Shown here: positions 16,422-25,244 of the stretch, in pieces
How positions within the stretch are numbered: position 1 is the first letter of the stretch
Layout of the letters: each line of letters starts with the position of its first letter
NCBI GenBank assembly: GCA_046048875.1
Contig: JBJOFG010000011.1
Location: 62,001 to 126,000, forward strand
Source: CAIZGX01 sp046048875
Lineage (GTDB): Bacteria; Bacteroidota; Bacteroidia; Flavobacteriales_D; Sanyastnellaceae
Direction of reading: 5' to 3'
Length of the DNA: 64,000 bases
Made by a program: the position numbers and the translations under genes
The notes under the pieces: generated by a model
Seen by the model: only the letters and a program-made list of their open reading frames with translations
The model's database searches: none
What the model was told of the DNA's origin: nothing

Positions 16422-19084
16422 TAGTTTTCAGATATTTTTAGGTCTTCACGACGAACAGCGTGCTGTCTGTCGTTCAAATTAATTTTTCCTTTCGAACGGA
16501 AGATGAAGTAGTACTTCGAGAATCCGTCGTATGGCTGCGGTGCAGCGAAGATTGGGAGGAAGTTGTGCTCTTTACAGAACTGAACCAACTGCGGACGGTT
16601 ATGCTCGTCAATGGTTCCGATCTCGTCAATGAAGAGCGCAATCTTATTCTCTGGCGCTGAAACGGCTAAACGATTGATAATTGCCATGACAATAACCAAA
16701 CGAATCATACGGTCAGTTCCATCCGATTCAACTTGCTCTTTCAAGTCAACGCGCTTCAACTTTCCTTTTACATCGAGGTGAAGTTCAATGTCGAATAAAT
16801 CTTCGAAGTCAATGGTTTTTCCACTGTCTAAGTATTGATTTAAGATTTTCAAATCTTCTCCTTGTTCGAATTCAAAGGCCAATTGCGAATTTAAGTTTTC
16901 GATCGAAGCTATGCGCTCTAAATCGAAGAGCACACGCTTGTTATCGACTAATTCAATGCGAAGCGATTCAATGTTCGAGATTCTTGTTTTGGCAAGACTT
17001 TCATTGAAGCGGTTGTACACGAATGTTTTGAATTCTTCGTAACGCTTCCGAAGGTTGAAGGCTGGGTTCGCGAATTGAGTTGAAATACTTCCCAAAAGAC
17101 CATCGATACTTTTTACTTTATCGTTGATACAAGCGATTTCATCTTCCACATATTTGATGAATTCTTCTTCATCGGCCATAGCAGAGTTTGTCTTGAAACG
17201 CAAGTGGTCGAACATGCGGTCTTTATTGGCTTTCAGCGTATCGCGATCGGTGTTCGAGATCTTTATTTTTCCATAAATCTCGTCCAACGATTCGGTGGTA
17301 TCGAATTCCGTTGGAACAATTCCGAAGGTTTCAATTTCAGCTTTGCGACGCTTCAATTCTATCAAACGTTCTTCGCTTCTTCGGGTTTCTTCTCGCAATG
17401 AATCAAGTAAAAGCGTTTTGTCTGAAAGCTCCTTTTTCAATTTGCTCAAATCGCCTTCGCACTTTTCTTTTTCAGCCTTCATGGTGCGTAGTTCTTTTCC
17501 TACTGCTTCGGCTTCTTTTTCTAGTTTAGGTTTGTTCTTGAGCTTATTTAATTTGGCTTTTACCTCTTCAATGTCGGCAAGAATGGTATCCAATTCTTTT
17601 TGTGCTTTGTCGAAGTTCAATGCCACCGCCCAAAGTTTTTCTAACTCGGCTTTCTCACGTTTCAATTCTTGAAGTTCATCCTTCAATGATTTTACTGAAG
17701 GGATGTCGGCAAGCACTAAGTCTTTCGGAAGGGTGATTTCACCGTCGAAGATGCTCAATGTTGTTCCAGCTTTGGTGATTTTCTTTTTCACCAATTTACT
17801 TGGAAGGGCTGCGAACTCTTGTGAGAACACGGTGTTCAAGATTTTACGAATGTCGTCTTTCGCTGTGATCTTGTGAATCAACTGGTCGTCGTAGTTCTTG
17901 ATTTGCGCTTCTAACTTTCCGCAAGTTGCATCTATTTTTTGAAGCTTTGCTTCCAGGTTTTTTGAATCTAATTTCTGATTCTCAACCATGGTAATGCGAA
18001 CCTCAGATTCTCTTCTTTTTGCATCTAAATTCAAAAGAGATTCTTCTAAGAATTTCTTTCCTTCAAACGAAGCAATCTCATCGAGTTGTGTTTGAAGACT
18101 TATGAATTGTTTCTCTTGGATTTCAACTTCTAATTCGCGCTTACCAATTTCGCGGTTTAACTCTTCTTGTTTTGGCTTAAGCTTTTCATTCAGGTTAAGA
18201 AGCGTAGTTTGGTATTGCTTCTCTTTTTCAAGACGAGAGCTATCGAGTTCATTAATTACGCCATTGTATTGCTTGTCAAATGCGTAAACCAAATCACTTA
18301 CGATTCTTGTTTTCGCTTTGAATAAATTCACGACTTCACGGAACTCTTCGAACTCTTTTTGAATGCTCTTTACGGTGCGAATTTCTTCGTTAATACGAAG
18401 CAAGTCGTTGATGTCTTTTTTGTTCTTTTGTGAGAAGCTCAAACCTTCGTTCTCACGATTGTCTGCAACAATCAAACTTTCTTTTAACGTCTTGTTCGTA
18501 ATCAACTTCGAGTTGATCAAATAGCGATAAACTTTCGAGAAGTTGTTTGAAAGTCCGTCTGTGCGAACGCTGTCTTCTAACCAAATAGCAGCATCGTTCT
18601 TTCTTCCACGTGAATAGACGGTATTGAAAACTTCTGTCTTGCTTTTGAAGAGATAAAGCTCTACACCATCGGCTTTCAATTCATCTTGAACTTCATCCCA
18701 CTTGCGAATGCGCTGATGAGCGCCTTCTTTTTTGAAGAAATTGTCTTCTTTGTATTCACCAGAGAAACGGAAGTATTCCAATTCGCCATCGCTATCTCGT
18801 TTAACAAGAATGCAATAATTCGAATCGTTCTTCTTGATTTCAAAAATGATGTAACTCTGATTGTGAGTAGGGAAGTAGTGATGAATGGTTTCCTTGTCTC
18901 CACGGCGTTGTCCGGAAAAGGACATCTTCGATCCATCTACAATGAACAAAAAGTTCAAGGTGTAAATAAGGGTTGACTTACCAACGTTGTTTGGTCCTAC
19001 CAACTGCAACGAATCGCAATCGTCTAAACGCATTTCCGCGTTCACATAGGTGCTGGTGTTTATCCCAATAATTCGGGTTATCAT
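16421..19084 (-). CDS. MksB/JetC-like SMC-family ATPase
   Basis: The 887-aa protein has an ABC-type head split by long coiled coil. Walker A is GPNNVGKST at about 30-38 and Walker B is IALFIDEIGTID near 815. The segment before it, SDGTDRMIRLVIVMAI (about 784), stands where LSGGE is normally found. Between roughly 240 and 720 are heptad-rich helices (LKRKKAELE-type repeats such as ELQELKREKAELEKLW) with a small non-coiled module around 430-460 (TTLSIFDGEITLPKD). At 887 aa it is shorter than MukB or most MksB/JetC. Such proteins extrude or load DNA loops; Wadjet versions also need a JetD nuclease, which is absent here. Confidence 0.75.
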   Translation of the reverse strand: MITRIIGINTSTYVNAEMRLDDCDSLQLVGPNNVGKSTLIYTLNFLFIVDGSKMSFSGQRRGDKETIHHYFPTHNQSYIIFEIKKNDSNYCILVKRDSDGELEYFRFSGEYKEDNFFKKEGAHQRIRKWDEVQDELKADGVELYLFKSKTEVFNTVYSRGRKNDAAIWLEDSVRTDGLSNNFSKVYRYLINSKLITNKTLKESLIVADNRENEGLSFSQKNKKDINDLLRINEEIRTVKSIQKEFEEFREVVNLFKAKTRIVSDLVYAFDKQYNGVINELDSSRLEKEKQYQTTLLNLNEKLKPKQEELNREIGKRELEVEIQEKQFISLQTQLDEIASFEGKKFLEESLLNLDAKRRESEVRITMVENQKLDSKNLEAKLQKIDATCGKLEAQIKNYDDQLIHKITAKDDIRKILNTVFSQEFAALPSKLVKKKITKAGTTLSIFDGEITLPKDLVLADIPSVKSLKDELQELKREKAELEKLWAVALNFDKAQKELDTILADIEEVKAKLNKLKNKPKLEKEAEAVGKELRTMKAEKEKCEGDLSKLKKELSDKTLLLDSLREETRRSEERLIELKRRKAEIETFGIVPTEFDTTESLDEIYGKIKISNTDRDTLKANKDRMFDHLRFKTNSAMADEEEFIKYVEDEIACINDKVKSIDGLLGSISTQFANPAFNLRKRYEEFKTFVYNRFNESLAKTRISNIESLRIELVDNKRVLFDLERIASIENLNSQLAFEFEQGEDLKILNQYLDSGKTIDFEDLFDIELHLDVKGKLKRVDLKEQVESDGTDRMIRLVIVMAIINRLAVSAPENKIALFIDEIGTIDEHNRPQLVQFCKEHNFLPIFAAPQPYDGFSKYYFIFRSKGKINLNDRQHAVRREDLKISEN

Positions 19085-19108
19085 ACGAAAAAGTTTAGGT
19101 CATGTTTT

Positions 19109-19125
19109 GTGCGACAAAATCGCAC
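19109..19125. promoter_or_regulatory. Palindrome in the leader of the condensin operon
   Basis: GTGCGA-CAAAA-TCGCAC is a perfect 6-bp inverted repeat lying between the -7 box (19134-19141) and the ATG at 19084. It could be an operator or an RNA hairpin. Confidence 0.45.
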
Positions 19126-19133
19126 CGAACACA

Positions 19134-19141
19134 CAAATCTA
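19134..19141 (-). promoter_or_regulatory. -7 element of the condensin operon
   Basis: Minus strand TAGATTTG matches TAnnTTTG, 49 nt before the SMC-like ATG. A -33 TTG at the right distance is not evident; TTTTCG is the nearest. Confidence 0.45.
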
Positions 19142-19199
19142 AACGGCTTGCGTCGCTTCGAAAAGGAATGTTAATAAATGTGGAAAAGTAGGAGTTGGC

Positions 19200-19655
19200 C
19201 TATCTTCTTTTGTTCTCGAAGAACTGTCTTAGGATCGCAGCACAATCATCTTCAAGAACTCCTCCAATCCACTCAGTCTTAGGGTGTAGGAGTTTTTTAT
19301 CTTCCGTTTGAAACAGTGAAAATCCTCTTTTCTGGTCGAAGGCTCCGAATACAATCCGACCAATTCGTGTGTTGTAAGCAGCACCAGCACACATAACGCA
19401 GGGTTCTAGCGTTACATACAGGGTACACTTGTCCAATGATTTCCCACTCAGGTATTCTGAAGCAGCCGTAAAAGCTTGCATTTCAGCATGTGCAGTGAAA
19501 TCATGCAATCTTTCAACGAGATTGTGTCCACGAGCAATGATTCGGTCTTCTGCAACAATGACACATCCAACAGGAACTTCATCTTGTTCGGCAGCATAGA
19601 CAGCCTCTTTTATGGCCATCTTCATGTAAAATTCGTCTTTATTGATCTCGCTCAA
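19200..19655 (-). CDS. tadA: tRNA-specific adenosine deaminase
   Basis: Deaminates the wobble adenosine of tRNA-Arg(ACG) to inosine. The 151-aa protein shows the deaminase zinc site: HAEMQAF (His and proton-shuttling Glu) and PCVMCAGA (two Cys). The N-terminal MKMAIKEAVYAAEQDEVPVGCVI is typical. The start at 19655 overlaps the end of the glycosyltransferase gene by 17 nt; an internal Met at 19625 would avoid the overlap but removes residues conserved in TadA. Confidence 0.93.
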   Translation of the reverse strand: MSEINKDEFYMKMAIKEAVYAAEQDEVPVGCVIVAEDRIIARGHNLVERLHDFTAHAEMQAFTAASEYLSGKSLDKCTLYVTLEPCVMCAGAAYNTRIGRIVFGAFDQKRGFSLFQTEDKKLLHPKTEWIGGVLEDDCAAILRQFFENKRR

Positions 19656-20646
19656 AATAGGTGCTGTCGTTTAAGTAATTTACAAAATCTTTGGTGCTGA
19701 TTTCGTTTTCGTTTGCGGTTGGAAAGTTAAATTGTTCTGACCAATATTTGGCTAAGTATTCTTGTTCGTATTGTCCAGATGTAGGAATAAGTAGCGCTTT
19801 CTTTTGAATGGCATCCAATTCCATGAGTGTGCTATAGCCAGATCTGCAGACAATGTGCGACGATTCGTTCATGAGTCGGCCGATTAACTCGGCATTACAA
19901 TATCCGAGATATGAAACATGTTCTCCCATTAGTTTTATTTTCCCTTCACCAGCAATTACAATCGGAAAGCTCAGGTGCGCAGTTTCTTCAAGTATATCGT
20001 TGGCAAAGCGAGATCGTTGTGGCTCTGGGCCCGAGAGAATAAGAAGCAATTGTTTTTTTTGAATGCTTTCGATTTTTTTTATTTGACTCAGAGGTCCAAT
20101 AAAGCAAGCATTTACATTTTTTTTCTTCTTACTTAACGTGCCACTGAGGTTTGGTGTTTCTGAATAGTCAGGAATCTCAATTTCGTTGAAGTTTTTAAGG
20201 TTCTTGTTGAGTACCCATTGCGGTAGTTGTAAGAGTAGGGAAGGTCCAGGTAAACACAATTGATGAGTTAACATGACCGAATGAACATTCGGGCTGTAAA
20301 ATCCGTATCTATTGTCGGAATAGATGATGTCGTATGAATTTGATTTGAGGTGTTCTTTCAGCCAACGATTTTCTTTCTTCCAGTTGGAACGAAATTCAAA
20401 AACACGCAGGCCTAATTTAAAAAACAACCCCTTGCCGCTTGAAATTTGAATGCGATTGTTTGGAAGTGTCACATAAATAGTCAACTGCGGAAATCTCTCG
20501 CGGAAATAGGATTCTTGATTTTCTGAACATGCAATGTCTAGTACGATTCCTTCATGAAGGAATTGTTCAATGCGTTCACTGCCGCGTGTCATGTGGCCAT
20601 AGCCCCAGTCAAGCGCAGCGAAGAGTATTTTCTTAGGATTGTTCAG
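19639..20646 (-). CDS. GT-B glycosyltransferase (GT28/MurG-like), apparent CTG start
   Basis: The C-terminal half has the GT28 sugar-nucleotide site (CRSGYSTLMELDAIQKKALLIPT, SGQYEQEYLA), and LILSGPEPQRS opens that domain. The first ATG in frame (20592) gives 317 aa but omits the essential N-terminal strand and Gly-rich loop. These are present just upstream in the same frame: KKILFAALDWGYGH directly before that ATG. The only plausible initiator is a CTG at 20646, 1 nt after the stop of the PDZ gene, giving 335 aa; no ATG, GTG or TTG occurs between it and the in-frame stop. The acceptor is unknown; MurG itself is not implied. It overlaps tadA by 17 nt. Confidence 0.72.
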   Translation of the reverse strand: MNNPKKILFAALDWGYGHMTRGSERIEQFLHEGIVLDIACSENQESYFRERFPQLTIYVTLPNNRIQISSGKGLFFKLGLRVFEFRSNWKKENRWLKEHLKSNSYDIIYSDNRYGFYSPNVHSVMLTHQLCLPGPSLLLQLPQWVLNKNLKNFNEIEIPDYSETPNLSGTLSKKKKNVNACFIGPLSQIKKIESIQKKQLLLILSGPEPQRSRFANDILEETAHLSFPIVIAGEGKIKLMGEHVSYLGYCNAELIGRLMNESSHIVCRSGYSTLMELDAIQKKALLIPTSGQYEQEYLAKYWSEQFNFPTANENEISTKDFVNYLNDSTYFERDQ

Positions 20647-20647
20647 C

Positions 20648-21268
20648 TTAAGGACGAGTTATGCGGATATCGCGCATTATGCTATTACCGCCTTGTGCTG
20701 GGATGAAGTATCCTGTAACTTTTTTCTTTTTACCGTTTCGAAGGAACGTAATATTCGCTTCATCGCCCACGGCATACATTTGCAATGCTCCAACGAGTTC
20801 GTCGAATTCGTTAATTTCATTTCCATTCATTTCGATAATTACATCACCTGTTTGTAAACCGAGGGCAGCGCCTAAACTTATAGGTGCGACGGTTTCAATC
20901 ATAACGCCTTTTCCTTTGAAACTTTTCGCCGGAGTGATTCCAATTTTAGCACTATTATCTGGAGCGCCAAAACCGAAGGGCATGTCATTCGGCATTCCGA
21001 ACTGGATGCCTTCAGGCATTTGAAAGTTGTCGTCGAAGTTGAAGTTAAATGTGGTATCTATTATTGACATGTCGAAACCAGGAATGTTCTTCATGATCTC
21101 TTCCATATTGCCGATTTGATCCCCTTCGAAATTAAAGATGAGTGTGTCGACTTGTCCTGAAATCGTAGTGTCAATTTTAATAATGGTTACATGATTTTTC
21201 TTTTGCACTTGAGCGAAAGAAATAACGCTGATGAAGCAAAGTGTTAAAAGTGTTAAAAGTGATTTCAT
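20648..21268 (-). CDS. Exported PDZ-domain protein
   Basis: From the ATG at 21268 (a TTG at 21292 is less likely) the protein has 206 aa and a signal peptide (MKSLLTLLTLCFISVISFAQ). A Phe/Asp/Pro-rich low-complexity middle (FNFNFDDNFQMPEGIQFGMP) precedes a single PDZ domain at about 120-200: KIGITPAKSFKGKGVMIETV, GAALGLQTGDVIIEMNG, ITFLRNGKKKKV. No protease domain is present, so it probably acts as a periplasmic peptide-binding adaptor. It is followed 1 nt later by the CTG-started glycosyltransferase. Confidence 0.85.
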   Translation of the reverse strand: MKSLLTLLTLCFISVISFAQVQKKNHVTIIKIDTTISGQVDTLIFNFEGDQIGNMEEIMKNIPGFDMSIIDTTFNFNFDDNFQMPEGIQFGMPNDMPFGFGAPDNSAKIGITPAKSFKGKGVMIETVAPISLGAALGLQTGDVIIEMNGNEINEFDELVGALQMYAVGDEANITFLRNGKKKKVTGYFIPAQGGNSIMRDIRITRP

Positions 21269-21294
21269 GGGTTTATTATTAAAGTAGTTCAAAA

Positions 21295-23184
21295 TTAGAA
21301 TGAAATTTCAAAGATGTAAAATCCTTTTGATGGAATTACCAATGATTTTGTCCAAGAAACAGATGTACCCTCTGTTATATTCTTTCCTTTCATCGAACCT
21401 TGGGTTATTTCCTTCAAAGATTCCATTGGAAAGTCAACGGCTTCTTCATTCAAATTAAACATACATAAGAGTGTCTTTTTTCCATCAGCTGATTTTCGAG
21501 CGTAAGCGTAGGTGTTATTGTTCGGAACGAATTGCGTGAGTTTACTGGTTGAAAGCCATTCGTTCTTCTTTCGATAGCTCAAAAGTGTTTGAATGAAATC
21601 GAATGCTTCATTTTGAATGTCGGTTCTTCCTTTCTTTTCAAAGGCGTTCACTTTGTGGTCTGGCCAACCACCAGGAAACTCTTCGCGAACATGTGCATCA
21701 GGATCACAGAAGCCTGTCATGAGAATTTCTGTTCCATAATAGATGCATGGAATACCGCGCAGTGTGAGAAGCATTGCGTGGGCCATTTTCCATTTTTCAA
21801 AATCTTTATTAAATAAGGAATAGATTCTAGCTAAGTCGTGATTGTCTAAGAACGTAACTAAGTTTTCTGGCTTCGCATAAAGATGGTCATGAGCCAAGTC
21901 CAACTCAATTCGTCTCAACCCTTCTTCCCAACCGAAAGGTTCTGTTAGTCCTTTGGTCATGGCGAAGTACAATTGGAAGTCTGTTACACCGTCTAGCTGT
22001 GAATCGAAATTCTGTCCAACTTTTTTTCCTTCGGGAAACCAGGCCTGAACGGCAGAACCTTGCACCCAAGTTTCACCAAATAAGAAGAAGTTTGGATATT
22101 CTTTTTTTACAGCGGCATTCAACTCCGACATAAATAATTGGTCAGGGTAACTGTAGGTGTCTATTCGGAACGCATCTATACTTCCCATTTCAATCCACCA
22201 AAGCGAATTTTGAATGAGGTATTTCGAAAGGTGTTCGTCTTGTTGGTTCAAATCGGGCATGTGTCTGTCGAACCAGCCATTTGCCATAAGGTTCTTGTCG
22301 TATTCACTGGCATACGGATCCATCATGGTCTCTGCGCGATAGTTGGTTTTTGTATAGGTCGGAAACCAATGGAACCAATTGCTATCCGGCATTTCAAGGA
22401 AGAGTTTGTGTTGGTCTCCCCAGTGATTGTAGACCACGTCCCACACATGCTTCATCGCTTTTTTCTCCATGCTTGTTGTGAGTTTGTTTAACTCTTCGAG
22501 CGTTCCAATTCGAGGGTCAATTAAATAGGAGTCAGTGGTTGCATATCCGTGATATGAGTCTCTTTTTTCATTGTTTTCCACCATGGGATTAATCCACAAT
22601 GCAGTAAACCCAAGTTCAGATATATAATCTAGGTGATCACAAATTCCTTGAATGTCTCCACCACGACGACCTTTCAGTTCGTCTCTGCGCGCACCTTGAA
22701 AGTAGTTAGGTAAAGAGTCGTTCTTGGAATCGCCATTTGCAAATCGATCGGGGAAGACCATATACATGGCATCTGCCTGTGAAAGTCCTTGAGGATTCCC
22801 AGTTTTAGGGGTAATGGAATAGGATAGCATCAAACTAGCTGAAGACCCAGCTGAATTAACGATGAAAAATATATGGTTATCGCTCGGCTGTTTTTTGATA
22901 GTCAGATTAACGAAGTAGTAGTTGTTCAGTTTTGACTTTTCAACTTTAGTGATGGAGGCATATTTCTCACTTTCAGGATGCATTGAAATACTCAATTCAT
23001 TAGAGTTATTGGTGTATACCAATAGTTCAACATCAGTATTCTTCATGCCGCTAAACCAATTTGGTGGGTCTATTCGCTCAATTTCAGGGGAGTTGGTGTT
23101 TTCAAAGAATTGAGGAGTCTGCCCAATGACAAAACAGGACATGAACATCAATAATGTGGAAAAATAAAGCGAACTTTTTTTCAT
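21295..23184 (-). CDS. GH13 alpha-amylase family enzyme (neopullulanase/cyclomaltodextrinase type), exported
   Basis: The 629-aa protein has a signal peptide (MKKSSLYFSTLLMFMSCFVIGQ), an N-terminal beta-sandwich domain (about 25-130), the (beta/alpha)8 catalytic domain and a C-terminal beta domain. Catalytic residues are present: nucleophile Asp in AFRIDTYSY (about 339), acid Glu in FGETW (about 370) and the stabilising Asp in FLDNHDLARI (about 445). MVFPDRFANGD and GGDIQGICDHLDYI are typical of cyclomaltodextrinase/neopullulanase (SusA-like) enzymes that cut alpha-glucans to maltose. It is divergently transcribed from the carbohydrate-binding-like T9SS cargo, suggesting a small alpha-glucan unit, though no SusC/SusD genes are in view. 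Confidence 0.92.
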   Translation of the reverse strand: MKKSSLYFSTLLMFMSCFVIGQTPQFFENTNSPEIERIDPPNWFSGMKNTDVELLVYTNNSNELSISMHPESEKYASITKVEKSKLNNYYFVNLTIKKQPSDNHIFFIVNSAGSSASLMLSYSITPKTGNPQGLSQADAMYMVFPDRFANGDSKNDSLPNYFQGARRDELKGRRGGDIQGICDHLDYISELGFTALWINPMVENNEKRDSYHGYATTDSYLIDPRIGTLEELNKLTTSMEKKAMKHVWDVVYNHWGDQHKLFLEMPDSNWFHWFPTYTKTNYRAETMMDPYASEYDKNLMANGWFDRHMPDLNQQDEHLSKYLIQNSLWWIEMGSIDAFRIDTYSYPDQLFMSELNAAVKKEYPNFFLFGETWVQGSAVQAWFPEGKKVGQNFDSQLDGVTDFQLYFAMTKGLTEPFGWEEGLRRIELDLAHDHLYAKPENLVTFLDNHDLARIYSLFNKDFEKWKMAHAMLLTLRGIPCIYYGTEILMTGFCDPDAHVREEFPGGWPDHKVNAFEKKGRTDIQNEAFDFIQTLLSYRKKNEWLSTSKLTQFVPNNNTYAYARKSADGKKTLLCMFNLNEEAVDFPMESLKEITQGSMKGKNITEGTSVSWTKSLVIPSKGFYIFEISF

Positions 23185-23223
23185 GATTTACGTCTTAGAG
23201 GAGTGTCAAACACTTTTTCGATA

Positions 23224-23231
23224 TATATTTG
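23224..23231 (+). promoter_or_regulatory. -7 element before the repeat-containing T9SS cargo gene
   Basis: TATATTTG matches TAnnTTTG, 47 nt upstream of the ATG at 23279, in the divergent region shared with the GH13 gene. Confidence 0.45.
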
Positions 23232-23278
23232 GAAAGTGTTAAAAGTACACGAACTACAGTAATCTAATTTAAAAACCT

Positions 23279-24994
23279 ATGAAAAAAATTTTTACATTCT
23301 GTTTCGTAGCGTTATCCGCAATGATGGCTCAAGCCCAAGTTGCAGTAACGTTTAATGTGGACATGACTGGCCAAACAGTTGACCCTAACGGCGTTCACAT
23401 GGCTGGTAATTTCAATGACGTTAACTACGATGGTACTGCAGAAAATGCAGCGTATGTTAACTGGAATCCTTCTGCTATTGCATTAGCAGATCAAGGAAAT
23501 GGTATTTGGTCTGTAACTTTAGACTTAGTGCCTGAGCGTTATGAATTTAAATTCATCAATGGTAACGATTGGCCTTTCACAGAGGATGTTCCTGCTGCTT
23601 GTCAGGTAGAAGTTAATGGTAACGACAATCGCTACTGGTCTATTTCTGGTTTGAATGCAACTGAAAGCATGACTGTATGTTTTGCGTCATGCGCTGCTTG
23701 CGGAGAAAATACAATTCGTTTCCGTGTAGATATGACACAAGAAGCTGCGGGTGTTAACCCTGCAGGAATATTCGTTGCAGGTGACTTCCAAGGTTGGAAC
23801 CCAGCAGGATCACAATTGATTGATCCAGATGGCAACGGTACTTTTGAAGGTTACTTCTCAGTAGGTGTTTCTTCTTCTGCTCAATTCAAATTTATCAATG
23901 GTAATGACTGGGCTTTCGCTGAGTCTGTTCCTGCAGAGTGTAACGTTTCTGGAAACCGCACGATTGACTTAGTTGACGCGAATACGGTAGCAGATGTTAT
24001 CTGTTTCAACGCTTGTGGACCATGTCAAGCTCCAACCCCAGTATTGTTCCGCGTTGATATGACTCTTCAAACAGTTAATCCAAACGGTCCTCACGTTGCT
24101 GGTAACTTCCAAGGATGGAATCCTGGTGATCCTAACACTTTGATGACAGATCCAGATGGTGATAACATTTATGAGGTGACTCTATTGTTACAGCCAGGTA
24201 CATATCAGTACAAATTCGTTAACGGCGCTGCTTGGGCAGATGGTAACGAGTCTTTGCCTGCTGATTGTAACGTAGGTGGAAACCGTGAAATGGTTGTTGA
24301 AGCTGATCCAGTTGTTCAACACTTCTGCTACAACCAATGTGGCGCTGAGTGTGTTGTTGATCCAGATCCAGCGGACATCACTTTCCGTGTGAATATGTTG
24401 AACACAATTCCAGACGCTGCTGGTGTATGGATGATCGGTGGTTTCACCAATCCAGCATGGCAAGCAGGTGCTGTTCAAATGACTGACGATAACTTAGATG
24501 GAGTTTATGAGTGTACTGTGAACGTAAGTGGTTCTGCTGATATTCAGTATAAATTCATGAACGGAGACGTAAACGCTCCTGCTAACGAAGAAGGTGCTGG
24601 TATTATCAACTGTGGTATTGCTAACGGTGTTGGTGGTTACAACCGTCTTCACACTCGCACAGGCATTGCAGAGGTGTTAAACGTAGTTTGCTTCGACTCT
24701 TGCGCTGATTGTATCATTGGTGTTCAAGAAGCTATGGCTTTAACAGTATTGAATGCTTACCCAGTTCCAGCGAACGAGTTCGTAACTCTTTCTTTTGGAC
24801 AAGTAAAATCTGCTCCTATCACTGTTCGTGTAATGAACAACTTAGGTCAAGTAGTATCTACTCAATACATGGGTAATCTTCCAACAGGAAACAACCAAGT
24901 TCGTGTAGACTTACAAGGTGTTGCTAGTGGAATTTACGCTATTGAATTGTCAAACGGAATTGAGAAGACTTCGGTGCAAATCGCAGTTCAATAA
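23279..24994 (+). CDS. T9SS cargo with four starch-binding-like repeats
   Basis: The 571-aa secreted protein has a signal peptide (MKKIFTFCFVALSAMMAQA) and four tandem domains of about 110 aa (roughly 21-125, 126-236, 237-360, 361-470). Each begins with a (T)F(R/N)VDMT strand, contains AGNFQGWNP or a variant, then QFKFINGNDW and a Cys-rich end such as CFNACGPC. The GNFxGWNP pattern is that of AMPK/CBM48-type early-set domains that bind alpha-glucans. The last 80 residues are a type A T9SS sorting domain (LNAYPVPANEFVTLSF, YAIELSNG). It probably sits on the cell surface and faces the GH13 gene divergently; direct glucan binding is inferred. Confidence 0.8.
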   Translation: MKKIFTFCFVALSAMMAQAQVAVTFNVDMTGQTVDPNGVHMAGNFNDVNYDGTAENAAYVNWNPSAIALADQGNGIWSVTLDLVPERYEFKFINGNDWPFTEDVPAACQVEVNGNDNRYWSISGLNATESMTVCFASCAACGENTIRFRVDMTQEAAGVNPAGIFVAGDFQGWNPAGSQLIDPDGNGTFEGYFSVGVSSSAQFKFINGNDWAFAESVPAECNVSGNRTIDLVDANTVADVICFNACGPCQAPTPVLFRVDMTLQTVNPNGPHVAGNFQGWNPGDPNTLMTDPDGDNIYEVTLLLQPGTYQYKFVNGAAWADGNESLPADCNVGGNREMVVEADPVVQHFCYNQCGAECVVDPDPADITFRVNMLNTIPDAAGVWMIGGFTNPAWQAGAVQMTDDNLDGVYECTVNVSGSADIQYKFMNGDVNAPANEEGAGIINCGIANGVGGYNRLHTRTGIAEVLNVVCFDSCADCIIGVQEAMALTVLNAYPVPANEFVTLSFGQVKSAPITVRVMNNLGQVVSTQYMGNLPTGNNQVRVDLQGVASGIYAIELSNGIEKTSVQIAVQ

Positions 24995-25018
24995 TTCTTT
25001 GACAGGTTAACTTTAGAG

Positions 25019-25047
25019 AAAGGCTGCCGAAAGGCAGCCTTTTTTTA
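25019..25047 (+). terminator. Terminator after the repeat-containing T9SS cargo
   Basis: Stem AAAGGCTGCC / GGCAGCCTTT with a GAAA tetraloop and a T tract. Confidence 0.92.
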
Positions 25048-25083
25048 TGCTCAAGATTTACTTGAATGTTCGAAGCCAAAAAG

Positions 25084-25123
25084 TATATAAAAAAACAAAC
25101 CCCCGAACGTTTTCGAGGGTTTG
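25084..25123 (-). terminator. Terminator of the SGNH/M28 operon
   Basis: Stem CAAACCC / GGGTTTG (25096-25102 with 25117-25123), extended by CGAA/TTCG; on the minus strand it is followed by TTTTTTTATATA. It lies about 120 nt past the stop of the SGNH gene. The stretch 25124-25244 shows no gene. Confidence 0.8.
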
Positions 25124-25244
25124 CTTTACCTTAACTAAAAAGACCCACAGCAGAAGCTGCAAATGGACTTAACGGCCGCGAAAATACATCAGTTCTTCTG
25201 TTCAAGCCAATAAAACAACTGCAGAGTTTTGAACATTCGATTGG

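Noticed and set aside
13657..19084. Calling the condensin operon a Wadjet defence system
   Set aside because: No JetD nuclease or other defence gene is nearby, so only a condensin-like operon is supported.
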